From assembly GCA_038214535.1 (NCBI GenBank), contig JBBQRS010000007.1:1-64000 (forward strand): a stretch of DNA of 64,000 nucleotides. Reading direction: 5' to 3'. Made by a program: the position numbers and the translations under genes. The DNA comes from JBBQRS01 sp038214535 (GTDB lineage Bacteria > Chloroflexota > Anaerolineae > CG2-30-64-16). Shown here in pieces: positions 33,213-42,629 of the stretch; the stretch's first letter is position 1, and each line of letters opens with the position of its first letter. The notes below the pieces were generated by a model. It was not told the DNA's origin. It did not search any database and worked only from the letters and a program-made list of their open reading frames with translations.

Positions 33213-35339
33213 ATGGCGATCTCCCCCGTCAACTCGATCAAGATGTATATCGGTCGGAAGGGCGCCGGCGACCAACGCGCAGTTCCCGCAGGGGCGAAAG
33301 GCGCGCCGCGATTGGAGTGGCTCCTCTTCGGGTTGGCGTTGCTGGTGTACGCCTTCACCCGCCTCTATGCGCTCGAACGCTTCCCCATCTACTTCTTTGC
33401 AGACGAGGCCACGCACGCCGTCCTCGCCGCCGACTTGCTGCAAAACGGCTTCCGCGATGCCCACGGCCACCTCTTTCCGCTTTATTTCGAGGCTGCCGGC
33501 CTGCGCTGGACGCCGTTGCTCTCGGTCTACGTCCACGTGCTGCCGGTCGCCCTCTTCGGCAAGAGCATCGCCGTGACCCGCGCGACCGCGGCGCTGGTGA
33601 CGCTGGTGGGCGTCGCTGCGGTGGCGCTGACGGCCAGGCTGATCTTCCGTTGTCGCTATTGGTGGACGGCGGTGCTCTTCCTGGCGGTGGCCCCAAACTG
33701 GTTATTACACTCGCGCACCGGCTTCGAGACCGTGATGATGGCGTCGTTCTACGCCCTCTTTCTGCTCTTCTACCTGCTCTACCGGACGCGTGCGCCAGCC
33801 TATCTCTATCCTGCGGTCGTCTTCGGCGCGGCGACGTTCTACACCTACTCCAACGGGCAGATGGTGATGGCCGCGACTGCGTTTCTCCTGCTGCTCAGCG
33901 ATCTGCCGTATCACCTGCGGCACTGGAAAACCGTGCTGATCGCGCTGGGGCTGGTGGCGGTGCTGGCGCTGCCCATCGTGCGCTTTCGCCTGACGCAGCC
34001 CGATTCGCTCTCGCAGCACCTCCGCGCCATAGATTCTTACTGGTTCAAGGATATGCCGCTTGCTGAGAAGCTGCGTCAGTTCGCCCGCACCTACGCATAT
34101 GGTCTCAGCCCGCAATACTGGTTCACGCCCAACGCGCACGATCTCGCCCGACATCGGTTTGGGCAGTTGGGGCATCTGAGCATCGTTGTGCTGCCGTTCT
34201 TCCTGGTCGGGTTGGGGGTCAGCCTTGCCCGCATCCGCCAGGCGACCTATCGGGTCGTGTTGCTCTGCGCGCTGGCCGCGCCGGCCGGGGCGGCGCTGGT
34301 CGACGTGACGATCACGCGGGTGATGGCCTTCAACGTGCCCGCCGCGTTGTTCTGCACGCTAGGGTTGGAAGCCGTCATGCGTTTCCTGGCAAAGCGCATC
34401 CCCGCCCCGCGGCGCGCGATGCAGACCGCTGCGCCGGTTGCGGTGTTCGCCGTCATGTCGCTGGCGAGCCTGCTGCTGTTGCGCTACGCGCTGGTGGGGG
34501 GGCCGCGCTGGTTCAGCGATTACGGCCTCTATGGGATGCAGTACGGCGCGCGACAGCTTTTCGAGGAAGCGATCCCGGAATATCTGGCGCAGGACCCCGA
34601 CACGCAGATCATGGTGAGTTCGACGTGGGCCAACGGCGCCGACACCTTCATCCGCTTCTTCATCCCGAAGGCGTTGCAGAGCCGGGTGCAGATGCTCAAC
34701 ATAGATCACTACATGGACGCCCGCCGGACGCTGGATGACCATATCCTGCTGGTGATGACGCCTTCGGAGTATGAGGAGGCGCTGGCAAGCCCGAAGTTCA
34801 AGACGGTGGACGTGGATCGGATCATCCGGTATCCCGACGGCAAGCCCGGTTTTTACTTTGCCCGCCTGACCTACGCCGATGATCTGGATGAACTATTGGC
34901 TGCGGAGCGCACCGAGCGCAGCCGGCCCGTCACGGATCAGGCGATGATTAACGGCGTCCCGGCTCAAATCACCCATTCATTGCTCGAAGCGGGGCAGGTG
35001 AGCGACCTGTTCGACGCCGACCCCTTCACGCTGGTGCGCGGGCTGGAAGCGAACCCGATCGTCTTTGATATCACCTTTGCGGAGCCGCGACCGGTCGAGA
35101 CGCTGACCGCGACCTTCGGCAGCATGGATTTTGCCCTGACCGTGAGCGCCTATGCGCCCGGCGCAACCGAGCCGGTGGTCTATGCGCGCGAATATCGTGA
35201 TATGCCGCCTGACCCGACCGTCGAGATTGTGTTCGACCGTGGGCCGGAACTCGTGGAGTGGGTGGTGATCGAGGCGTTGCACCTGACCGCGGGGCCGGAG
35301 GCCAAGATCCACGTGCGCGATCTGGTGTTTACGCCATGA
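33213..35339 (+). CDS. GT39/ArnT-like membrane glycosyltransferase
   Basis: A 708-residue membrane protein with about 10-12 transmembrane helices in the first 430 residues and a soluble C-terminal domain. The first extracytoplasmic loop has YFFADEATHAV with the acidic Asp-Glu pair characteristic of the GT39/GT83 (PMT/ArnT) fold, followed by YSNGQ in a later loop. Such enzymes use polyprenyl-phosphate sugars as donors outside the membrane. The ATG at 33213 follows the methyltransferase by 20 bases; an upstream extension overlaps that gene and reads as nonsense. The downstream acetyltransferase start overlaps its stop. Confidence 0.85.
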   Translation: MAISPVNSIKMYIGRKGAGDQRAVPAGAKGAPRLEWLLFGLALLVYAFTRLYALERFPIYFFADEATHAVLAADLLQNGFRDAHGHLFPLYFEAAGLRWTPLLSVYVHVLPVALFGKSIAVTRATAALVTLVGVAAVALTARLIFRCRYWWTAVLFLAVAPNWLLHSRTGFETVMMASFYALFLLFYLLYRTRAPAYLYPAVVFGAATFYTYSNGQMVMAATAFLLLLSDLPYHLRHWKTVLIALGLVAVLALPIVRFRLTQPDSLSQHLRAIDSYWFKDMPLAEKLRQFARTYAYGLSPQYWFTPNAHDLARHRFGQLGHLSIVVLPFFLVGLGVSLARIRQATYRVVLLCALAAPAGAALVDVTITRVMAFNVPAALFCTLGLEAVMRFLAKRIPAPRRAMQTAAPVAVFAVMSLASLLLLRYALVGGPRWFSDYGLYGMQYGARQLFEEAIPEYLAQDPDTQIMVSSTWANGADTFIRFFIPKALQSRVQMLNIDHYMDARRTLDDHILLVMTPSEYEEALASPKFKTVDVDRIIRYPDGKPGFYFARLTYADDLDELLAAERTERSRPVTDQAMINGVPAQITHSLLEAGQVSDLFDADPFTLVRGLEANPIVFDITFAEPRPVETLTATFGSMDFALTVSAYAPGATEPVVYAREYRDMPPDPTVEIVFDRGPELVEWVVIEALHLTAGPEAKIHVRDLVFTP

Positions 35340-35914
35340 TTGCCGCCGATGTGCGGATTCACCCGACCGCCGAGGTCTCGCCGGATGCGACGGTCGGCGC
35401 GGGGACGCGCATCTGGCATCAGGCGCAGGTGCGTGAGGGCGCCGTGATTGGCCGCAATTGCATCCTGGGCAAGGGCGTCTATGTTGACTTGGACGTCCGC
35501 ATTGGCGACAATGTCAAGATACAGAATTATGCCCTGGTGTATCACGGCGTCCGCATCGAGGATGGCGTCTTCATCGGCCCGCAGGTCTGCCTCAGCAACG
35601 ACCGTTATCCGCGCGCCGTCACGTCTGACGGTCGCCTGAAGACGGACGAGGATTGGGAGGTCGGGGAAATCGTGGTGCGCGCCGGGGCCTCGATTGGCGC
35701 AGGGGCGATCCTGCTGCCCGACATCGAGATCGGCCGCTTTGCCATGATCGGCGCGGGCGCAGTGGTCACCCGCTCGGTTCCCGATCACGGGTTGGCGCTC
35801 GGCGCGCCGGCGCGACTGGTGGGGTGGGCCTGTCGCTGCGGCAGGCCGCTCGAAGCCGATGGCGATCATTGGCGTTGCCGCGCGTGCGATTGGGTCTTCT
35901 CGCCGCGCCCGTAG
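35336..35914 (+). CDS. WlbB/WbpD-like sugar N-acetyltransferase with zinc ribbon
   Basis: A 192-residue left-handed beta-helix acyltransferase. Hexapeptide repeats run from IHPTAEVSPDATVGAGTRIW to about residue 155, and YALVYHGVRIEDGVFIGPQV with CLSND(R)YPRA is the wording of the UDP-2-acetamido-3-amino-glucuronate N-acetyltransferase group. The last 35 residues form a CxC...CxxC zinc-ribbon tail (CRCGRPL...WRCRACDW). It acetylates the 3-amino group of a nucleotide sugar, pairing with the dehydrogenase encoded next. It starts by ATGA overlap. Its stop codon lies within a degenerate family A repeat. Confidence 0.85.
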   Translation: MIAADVRIHPTAEVSPDATVGAGTRIWHQAQVREGAVIGRNCILGKGVYVDLDVRIGDNVKIQNYALVYHGVRIEDGVFIGPQVCLSNDRYPRAVTSDGRLKTDEDWEVGEIVVRAGASIGAGAILLPDIEIGRFAMIGAGAVVTRSVPDHGLALGAPARLVGWACRCGRPLEADGDHWRCRACDWVFSPRP

Positions 35915-35962
35915 TATAGCCTCTCGTGGGCGTCGCGCGACGGGTACAAGGCCCTACACTAC
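35911..35962. repeat. Degenerate family A repeat, copy 3
   Basis: Left half GTAGTATAGCCTCTCGTGGG, right half near 35941-35962 ending in CCTACACTAC. It resembles copy 4 at 37838 more than the perfect copies 1 and 2. The acetyltransferase stop codon TAG (35912-35914) is part of the repeat. Confidence 0.7.
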
Positions 35963-35979
35963 CAGGTGGTGAAGCAAAA

Positions 35980-37017
35980 ATGTTGAAAGCTGCGGTGATC
36001 GGCGTCGGTTCTATCGGGCGACACCACGTTCGGGTCTATTCGCAATTGCCCGACGTGGAGCTGGTCGCGGTCGCCGACGCGGACGCCGTGCGGCGCGAGG
36101 CCATCACGCGCCAGTTCCGCGTTCCCGCCTATGAGAGCGCCGACGCGATGCTGGAGCAGGCGCGGCCCGATCTGGTCTCCGTGGCCGTGCCGACCGCCGC
36201 GCATCTCGAAGTCGCGTGCAAAGCGCTCGATGCGGGCGCGCACGTCCTGGTTGAGAAGCCGATGGCGGCGACCTACGATGAGGCGCGCCGGCTGATCGCG
36301 CACGCGCAGGCGGCGGGGCGCGTGCTCACCGTAGGGCACATCGAGCGGTTCAACCCCGCCATCGTCGAGCTTCAGCCGCGGCTGGCGGGCGGCGAGATCG
36401 GGCAGATTTTCCAGGTGCACGCGCGGCGACTGTCACCGTTTCCGGCATACATCCATGATGTTGGCGTCGTGTTCGACCTGGCGACGCATGAACTGGACAT
36501 CATGCACCGGCTGGTCGGCAGCCCGGTCGCGCACGTCGCGGCTGAGGTGGAGCGCAACGTCCATGCGACGCACGAGGACCTGCTCTCCGCGATGTTGCGC
36601 TTCGAGAACGGCGCGCTCGGTGTGCTGGATATCAACTGGCTCAGCCCGGTGAAAGTGCGCGAGCTGCGCATTACCGGCGAACGGGGCATGTTCGTGGTAG
36701 ACTATATCGCCCAGGACCTCTTCTTTTACGAGAACCGAATTGCGCCCAGCCGGTGGGACGCGATGGCGCTCTTCCGCGGGGTGGAGGAGGGCAACGTCAC
36801 CAAGTTGCGCGTCACGAAGGTGGAGCCGCTCGAAGCGGAGCTGCGGGCGTTCATTGCCGCGGCACGCGGCGACGGCGCGCCGTTGGTGTCGGGGCTGGAC
36901 GGGTTGCGCGCCGTGGCGCTGGCGACGCTGCTGTTGGACGCGGGGAACGAGGGGTGTCGTCTGAACGTTACAGAGGAGATTGCCCGGCGCGGTTGGCATG
37001 AGTTGGCCGATGCCTGA
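35980..37017 (+). CDS. Gfo/Idh/MocA family dehydrogenase (WlbA-like)
   Basis: A 345-residue NAD(P)-dependent sugar dehydrogenase. GVGSIGRHHVRVY (about 7-19) is the Rossmann motif, VLVEKPMA (about 90-97) is the EKP motif, and FDLATHELDIM carries the conserved Asp and His of the active site. Together with the adjacent acetyltransferase it looks like the WlbA/WlbB pair that oxidises C3 of a UDP-GlcNAc-uronate and, after transamination, acetylates it. The aminotransferase (WlbC) expected between them is not in this window. The start at 35980 is the first Met before the Rossmann fold. Confidence 0.88.
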   Translation: MLKAAVIGVGSIGRHHVRVYSQLPDVELVAVADADAVRREAITRQFRVPAYESADAMLEQARPDLVSVAVPTAAHLEVACKALDAGAHVLVEKPMAATYDEARRLIAHAQAAGRVLTVGHIERFNPAIVELQPRLAGGEIGQIFQVHARRLSPFPAYIHDVGVVFDLATHELDIMHRLVGSPVAHVAAEVERNVHATHEDLLSAMLRFENGALGVLDINWLSPVKVRELRITGERGMFVVDYIAQDLFFYENRIAPSRWDAMALFRGVEEGNVTKLRVTKVEPLEAELRAFIAAARGDGAPLVSGLDGLRAVALATLLLDAGNEGCRLNVTEEIARRGWHELADA

Positions 37018-37840
37018 TGCTCTGTGTGTTGACGAGATGCTTCGGAGCCGCAGGCCTCCCTTTGGGGACCCCGTTCAGCATGACAACGTAAGGTCAAGTG
37101 ATGGCAACCCCTGGTTGACGGTGCTGATGCCCGCCTACAACGAGGCGGCGGGTCTGGGCGGCGCTGTGGAGCAGGTGTTAGCCGCGCTCGATGCCTACGA
37201 CATCTCCGCCGAATTGCTGATTGTGGATGATTGCAGCACGGACGGCACGCGGGAGGTGGCCGACGGCTTGCAGGCGCGCGATCCTGCGGTGCGCGTCGTG
37301 CATCACGCGGCGAATCAGGGGATCGGCGGGGGGATGCGCACCGGGATCGCAGAGGCGCGTGGCCGCTGGCTGATCCTGATCCCGGCGGACCTGGCGCTCG
37401 ATCTGGCGGAGTTGCGCCGGTACTTCGACGCCGCGCGTGATGCCGACGCGGTAGTAGGCATCCGGTCGGATCGGCGCGATTACAACCGGTTCCGGCGGCT
37501 GGTGTCGTGGACGAACATCCGCTTGATCCAGGCGCTTTTCGGGATGTCGCTGCGCCAGTTCAACTACATCAGCATGTATCGGGTAGACTACCTGCGCCGC
37601 ATTAACGTAGGTAGCTGGGGCAGCGCCTTCTTCTTCGCCGAGATCCTCATCCGGTTGCAGGCGATGGGCGCGCGATTGAAGGAAGTAGACATAATCTATT
37701 TGCCGCGCGCCAGCGGGCAGGCGACCGGGGCCAACCTGCGCCTGATTGCGGTGACCGGGCGCGATATGTGGCGCTTCTGGTGGCATTGGAATATCCTGGG
37801 CGAGCGCAATCGTTTAGAATCATCTATCCGTAACCCTTAG
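37010..37840 (+). CDS. GT2 family glycosyltransferase (DPM-like)
   Basis: A 276-residue GT-A glycosyltransferase. LTVLMPAYNEAAGLGGAVEQ starts the catalytic domain at about residue 36, IVDDCSTDGT holds the nucleotide-binding Asp pair, and ILIPADLALDL the catalytic acidic residues, as in dolichol-phosphate mannose synthase-like enzymes that make polyprenyl-phosphate sugars. That would provide donors for the GT39-type proteins downstream. The start is uncertain: the ATG at 37010 overlaps the previous stop, but residues 10-26 are encoded by a dispersed repeat (37034-37086). Its stop codon TAG (37838-37840) lies in a family A repeat. Confidence 0.8.
   Translation: MPDALCVDEMLRSRRPPFGDPVQHDNVRSSDGNPWLTVLMPAYNEAAGLGGAVEQVLAALDAYDISAELLIVDDCSTDGTREVADGLQARDPAVRVVHHAANQGIGGGMRTGIAEARGRWLILIPADLALDLAELRRYFDAARDADAVVGIRSDRRDYNRFRRLVSWTNIRLIQALFGMSLRQFNYISMYRVDYLRRINVGSWGSAFFFAEILIRLQAMGARLKEVDIIYLPRASGQATGANLRLIAVTGRDMWRFWWHWNILGERNRLESSIRNP
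37034..37086. repeat. Dispersed repeat family G, copy 1, inside a gene start
   Basis: Begins GAGATGCTTC and ends CAGCATGACAA, a termini pair repeated at 58020-58047 with a much shorter middle. Here it lies in the reading frame of the GT2 gene. Confidence 0.6.
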
Positions 37841-37886
37841 TTTAGCCCCTTGTGGGCGTACGCGACGGGCACAAGGCCCTATGCTA
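37838..37886. repeat. Degenerate family A repeat, copy 4
   Basis: Arms TAGTTTAGCCCCTTGTGGGC and (from 37866) GGGCACAAGGCCCTATGCTA pair imperfectly. The GT2 stop codon is its first three bases. Confidence 0.75.
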
Positions 37887-37922
37887 CACCAGTCACCCGT
37901 CCAATAAGCAACGCAATTCGCT

Positions 37923-40900
37923 ATGAAAGACACGATGATGACCGAACCGACATCTACCGCGACGACAACCCCGAACGAACAGGGCCGGGCGCGAGGGCGC
38001 GCTTCGATGGTATGGCTCGTGCCGCTGCTCCTCATCTTGATTCTGGGGGTTGGGGCGTATCTCCGGCTGAGCAACCTCAACTGGGATGCCGAAACGCACA
38101 TCCACCCGGATGAACGGTTCCTGACGATGGTCGAGGACGCCCTGGACTTGCCGGCCAGTTTCGGCGAATTCATTGACAGCACCATTTCGCCGATGAGCCC
38201 TTACAACAAGGGGTACGGCTTCTTCGTCTACGGCACGCTGCCGATCTTCATCGTGCGGGTGGCGGCGGAATTTGCCAACCGGATCAACCAGGAAACGCAA
38301 TGGTGGACGATTGTCGAGGGGATCCCGATTGACCTCGTAGGGTATAGCGGCGTGCATTTCGTCGGGCGCGCGCTGTCGGGCCTCTTCGATCTGGCCTGCA
38401 TCCCGCTGATCTATCTGATCAGTCGCCGGCTGTATGATAAGCGCGTCGGGCTGCTGGCCGGGCTGTTCTATGCGTTCGCCGTGCTCCCGTTGCAGCAGTC
38501 ACACTTCTTCACGGTCGACACCTTCGGCACGTTCTTTTCCTTGTTGACGTTCTACTTCGCCGTGCGGGTGATGCAGGGCGGCCAACCCGATCGGCGGGGC
38601 GGCGGCTGGCCCACCTACATCGCGATGGGGGCGAGCCTGGGGGCGACGGTTGCGTCGCGCATCAACCTCGCGCCGATGGCGGGCATCGTGCTGCTCGCGG
38701 CGGGGGTGCGCGCGTGGGATGACTGGCACGCCTCGCCCGACGCCCGCGGCTCGGTGCGCGACGGCGCGTGGCTCAACACGCTGTTGCAGGCGACCTTCTT
38801 CCGGTTGATCCTGATGGGGGTCACGGCGATTGCCGTGTTCCGCGTCGCGCAACCCTACTCGTTCGGCGGCACGAGTCTGCTCGATTTCACCTTCGCGGAC
38901 GCATGGCGCGACAACATGCGCCAGATTCGTCTGCTCATGAGCGGCGACGCGGACTACCCGCCCGGCCACCAGTGGGCCAGCCGGACGCCGTTCGTCTTCC
39001 CGTTCACCAACATGGTGATCTGGGGGATGGGCGTCCCCCAGGGCGTGACGGCGTGGGCGGGGTGGGCGTTGGGGTTGTGGCAGGTGATCCGCGGGATGAC
39101 GCTCCGGCCCGACGGCAAGGCCGTGCGGATGCACATCCTGCCCGTGGCGTGGATCGGCGGCATGTTCCTGTGGCAAGGCCTGCAATACGTCCAGTCCATG
39201 CGCTATCTGCTGCCCATCTACCCGACGCTGGTGATGATGGCCGCGTGGCTGCTCTGGTGGATCGTGGATCGCATGCGCGTGCGGATTAATCGTCCGGTGG
39301 TGACCGGGCTGGCGTATGGGTTGATGGCCGGCGTGACCATCGCGACGATGCTCTGGGGCTGGGGCTTTCTGGCGATCTACCGCCGCCCGCTCAGCCGGGT
39401 CACGGCGTCGCAGTGGATCTATGAGAACGTGCCGCCGGGCAGCGTGATCGCCAACGAACACTGGGACGATGGCTTGCCCTTGCGGATTGACGGCAAGGAC
39501 GGCTTCGGCTCGTTCGGCTACCGCGGGCTAAGCACGACCAGCGACGGCAACATGCAGATGTACAACGAGGACACGCCGGAGAAGCGCGAGCAGCTCTATC
39601 AGTGGCTCGACGAGGCCGATTACATCGTGCTCTCGTCGAACCGGCTGTGGGGTTCCATCCCGCGCCTGCCGTTGCGCTATCCGATGACCACCCGGTACTA
39701 TGATCTGTTGTTCAGCGGCGAACTCGGGTTCGAGCAGGTCTATGAGGGAACCTCCTTCCCGACGATCCTCGGCATTCCGTTCGACGACACGGGCGCGGAA
39801 GAAGCCTTCAGCGTCTACGACCACCCCGAAGTCAGGATATTCAAGAAGACGCTGGAATACAGCGAGGCGTTGGCGCGTAGCTACTTCGACCCGATTGACC
39901 TGGAGCATACTGTCCAGTACTGGCCGAAGCAGGTCAGCGCCGCGCCGACCGCGCTGCTGATGACGCAGGATGAGGCCGCGCAGCAGCAGGCGGGCGGCAG
40001 TTGGTCGCAGATCTTCAACCCGGACAGTTTCGTGAACCGTTCGCCGGTGATCTCGATCCTGATCTGGCTGCTGTTACTGGAAATCCTGGGGGTGATCGCC
40101 TTCCCACTGGCGTTCGGCGTGTTACGTAACCTGGGCGACCGGGGCTACGGGGTCAGCAAGACGCTGGGGATGCTGCTGCTCGCCTGGCTGGCGTGGATCG
40201 GCCCCAGCCTGAAGTTGACCGCGTATACCCGTCCGTATATCGCGCTATGTCTGCTCCTGCTGGCGGCCGTCTCCGCGTATCTGGGTTGGCGGCATCGCGA
40301 CGAGATTGGCCGGTTCCTCCGCGCACGGTCGGGGCTGATCGCGACCGAGGAGATCGTCTTCCTGGTGTTGTTCGTGATGTTTCTGGCGGTCCGCTGGGGC
40401 AACCCCGACCTGTGGCACCCGGCGCGCGGCGGCGAGAAGCCGATGGACTTCGCGTACCTCAATGCCGTGATCAAGTCCACGACCTTCCCGCCCTATGATC
40501 CCTGGTTCGCGGGCGGCTATATCAATTATTATTACTTCGGGTTCGTCATCATCGGGACGCTGGTCAAGCTGTCGGGCATCGTTCCCGCGGTGGCCTATAA
40601 CCTCGCCGTGCCGTCGCTCTTCGCGCTGCTGGGCGTGGGGGCGTTCAGCGTGGCCTACAACCTGACCGACGGCGATCATGACTTTGAGCCGGATAATGAT
40701 GCCTTCTCATCTGGAGGACTCTCTCGCAGCGGGCTGCTGGCGGGGCTGGCGAGCGTCCTGCTCGTTGTTATCCTCGGCAACCTGGGCAACGTGCGGTTGT
40801 TGATCCAGCAATTCGCCGTGCAGGTTCCGCCCGATCCGGGTCTGACCGGGCCGCTGGCGCAGTTCCGCTACGCGCTGAGCGGCCTGGGCGCGGTGCTGCG

Positions 40901-42614
40901 CGGCGACGCGGCCTTGAATTTCCCGAACGATTGGTGGTTCTGGAACGCCTCGCGGGTGATCCCGGATACGATCAACGAGTTCCCCTTCTTCACGTTCACT
41001 TATGCCGACCTGCACGCGCACATGATCGCGCTGCCGATCTTCGTGTTGGGGCTGGCCGTGGCGACGGCGCTGGTGCGCACGGTGCGTGCGCCGTCCTCGC
41101 TCGAAGCGTACATGGGGCCGTGGTACGTGTCGCCCAATGAACTGCTGCTGATCGGCGGGCTGGGCTTCGTGGCGGGCGCGCTCAGGGCGACGAACACCTG
41201 GGACTTCCCGACGATGCTCATCATCGGCTTCATCGCGATCCTCATCGGTGAGGTGGTTCGCCACCGGCGCATTGCCCTGCCCGATCCACTCGATCAGCGG
41301 ATGGCGTTCCTCTTCCGGCGGCTCGTTGCCGTCGGGTGGCGGAGCATCCTGCTGGTTGCCGTGGCGGTGCTCTCTTTCTATCCGTTCAGCAAACATTACG
41401 CGACGGCCTACGGTGGGCTGCAATCGTGGCAGGGCGATGGGACCCTGCTGACCGACTATTTTATGGTCTACGGCCTCTTCCTGGCGCTGGCCGTCATCTT
41501 CCTGCTGAGCGAGTTGGCTGATCAGGCGCGCCGTGAGCGCATTCCTGCGTGGCTGGCCGATGTCGGCCCGGCGATGGCAGTCTTTGTGCTGGCGGGCGCG
41601 GGGTTGGGCTGGTTCATCGGCGCGAAGATCTGGCTGATCGCGCTGCCGCTGGCCGGGCTTGCGGTTTTCCTGGCGATGGGGCGCGATCTGCCCACGGTAC
41701 GGCGTTTTGCGCTGCTCCTGCTGGCGCTGGCCTTCGCCATCACGATGGGCGTCGAGATGATCCGCCTCAAAGATGACATTGGCCGCATGAACACGGTGTT
41801 CAAGTTCTATATACAGGCCTGGACACTGCTGGGCGTGATGTGCGCGTATGGGTTCGCGCTGTGGGCGGCGCGCGCTGCGGGGTGGAAGGCCGGCTGGCGC
41901 TGGCTGGCGTGGGCGACGACCGGGGTGTTGGTGGTGGGCGCGGTGCTTTACCCCGTGACCGCGGCCCCGGCGAAGATCCGCGACCGCTTCTCGGCGGAGG
42001 CGTCGCCGCGCGGCCTGGATGGGATGGCGTACATGGATCAGGCGGAATACGCCGACAACGGCTATCAGTTCCGGCTGGCCGACGACAAGGCGGCGATGGA
42101 GTGGATGCTGGCGAACGTCCTCGGCTCGCCCGTGATCCTGGAGGCGAACACGCCCGGCTATCGCTGGGGTAACCGCTTCAGCATCTACACCGGCCTCCCC
42201 GCCGTCATCGGATGGGACTGGCATCAGCGGCAACAGCGCTCCGTCGTGCCGGGCGCAATGATTGACAGACGACTGGCCGACGTGCAGGAGATCTACAATA
42301 CGGTTGATCTCAACCGGGCGCAACGGCTGTTGAACCATTACGGCGTCTCGTACATCATCGTCGGCGAGCTGGAGCGCGCCTATTACTCGCCGGAGGGCCT
42401 GGCAAAATTCGACGCGATGGTCGAACAGGGCTATCTTGAAGTGGTCTATCCCGAGACGCCGTCGGCGGGCGCGCCGGTGCGTATCTTCGCCATACGCGAC
42501 CGCGCCGCGCCTCTGACCCTCGATCTGGCGACGGGCATCGGGCCGCAGCCGGTCCCTACGCCCACGCCCCCAACCGCGCAGTCCGGCGGCGGGTCGGGGA
42601 TGACGGAAGAATAG
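37923..42614 (+). CDS. GT39-like + YYY/DUF2298 fusion membrane protein, copy 1
   Basis: A 1563-residue polytopic protein. The N-terminal GT39-like part (about 30-640) has the first-loop acidic motif HIHPDERF at 60-66 and a soluble module beginning SQWIYENVPPGSVI. The C-terminal part (about 690-1510) is the TIGR03662/DUF2298 domain: GGEKPMDFAYLNAVI near 837, YYYFG at about 869, DLHAHM near 1029, and RMNTVFKFYIQAW near 1290. It ends in a proline/glycine-rich cytoplasmic or surface tail. The YYY family is known mainly from Chloroflexi and Archaea and has no established function; the GT39 half implies sugar transfer from a lipid carrier. First of five consecutive large membrane genes. Confidence 0.85.
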   Translation: MKDTMMTEPTSTATTTPNEQGRARGRASMVWLVPLLLILILGVGAYLRLSNLNWDAETHIHPDERFLTMVEDALDLPASFGEFIDSTISPMSPYNKGYGFFVYGTLPIFIVRVAAEFANRINQETQWWTIVEGIPIDLVGYSGVHFVGRALSGLFDLACIPLIYLISRRLYDKRVGLLAGLFYAFAVLPLQQSHFFTVDTFGTFFSLLTFYFAVRVMQGGQPDRRGGGWPTYIAMGASLGATVASRINLAPMAGIVLLAAGVRAWDDWHASPDARGSVRDGAWLNTLLQATFFRLILMGVTAIAVFRVAQPYSFGGTSLLDFTFADAWRDNMRQIRLLMSGDADYPPGHQWASRTPFVFPFTNMVIWGMGVPQGVTAWAGWALGLWQVIRGMTLRPDGKAVRMHILPVAWIGGMFLWQGLQYVQSMRYLLPIYPTLVMMAAWLLWWIVDRMRVRINRPVVTGLAYGLMAGVTIATMLWGWGFLAIYRRPLSRVTASQWIYENVPPGSVIANEHWDDGLPLRIDGKDGFGSFGYRGLSTTSDGNMQMYNEDTPEKREQLYQWLDEADYIVLSSNRLWGSIPRLPLRYPMTTRYYDLLFSGELGFEQVYEGTSFPTILGIPFDDTGAEEAFSVYDHPEVRIFKKTLEYSEALARSYFDPIDLEHTVQYWPKQVSAAPTALLMTQDEAAQQQAGGSWSQIFNPDSFVNRSPVISILIWLLLLEILGVIAFPLAFGVLRNLGDRGYGVSKTLGMLLLAWLAWIGPSLKLTAYTRPYIALCLLLLAAVSAYLGWRHRDEIGRFLRARSGLIATEEIVFLVLFVMFLAVRWGNPDLWHPARGGEKPMDFAYLNAVIKSTTFPPYDPWFAGGYINYYYFGFVIIGTLVKLSGIVPAVAYNLAVPSLFALLGVGAFSVAYNLTDGDHDFEPDNDAFSSGGLSRSGLLAGLASVLLVVILGNLGNVRLLIQQFAVQVPPDPGLTGPLAQFRYALSGLGAVLRGDAALNFPNDWWFWNASRVIPDTINEFPFFTFTYADLHAHMIALPIFVLGLAVATALVRTVRAPSSLEAYMGPWYVSPNELLLIGGLGFVAGALRATNTWDFPTMLIIGFIAILIGEVVRHRRIALPDPLDQRMAFLFRRLVAVGWRSILLVAVAVLSFYPFSKHYATAYGGLQSWQGDGTLLTDYFMVYGLFLALAVIFLLSELADQARRERIPAWLADVGPAMAVFVLAGAGLGWFIGAKIWLIALPLAGLAVFLAMGRDLPTVRRFALLLLALAFAITMGVEMIRLKDDIGRMNTVFKFYIQAWTLLGVMCAYGFALWAARAAGWKAGWRWLAWATTGVLVVGAVLYPVTAAPAKIRDRFSAEASPRGLDGMAYMDQAEYADNGYQFRLADDKAAMEWMLANVLGSPVILEANTPGYRWGNRFSIYTGLPAVIGWDWHQRQQRSVVPGAMIDRRLADVQEIYNTVDLNRAQRLLNHYGVSYIIVGELERAYYSPEGLAKFDAMVEQGYLEVVYPETPSAGAPVRIFAIRDRAAPLTLDLATGIGPQPVPTPTPPTAQSGGGSGMTEE

Positions 42615-42629
42615 CGTGAACCTCGCCCC

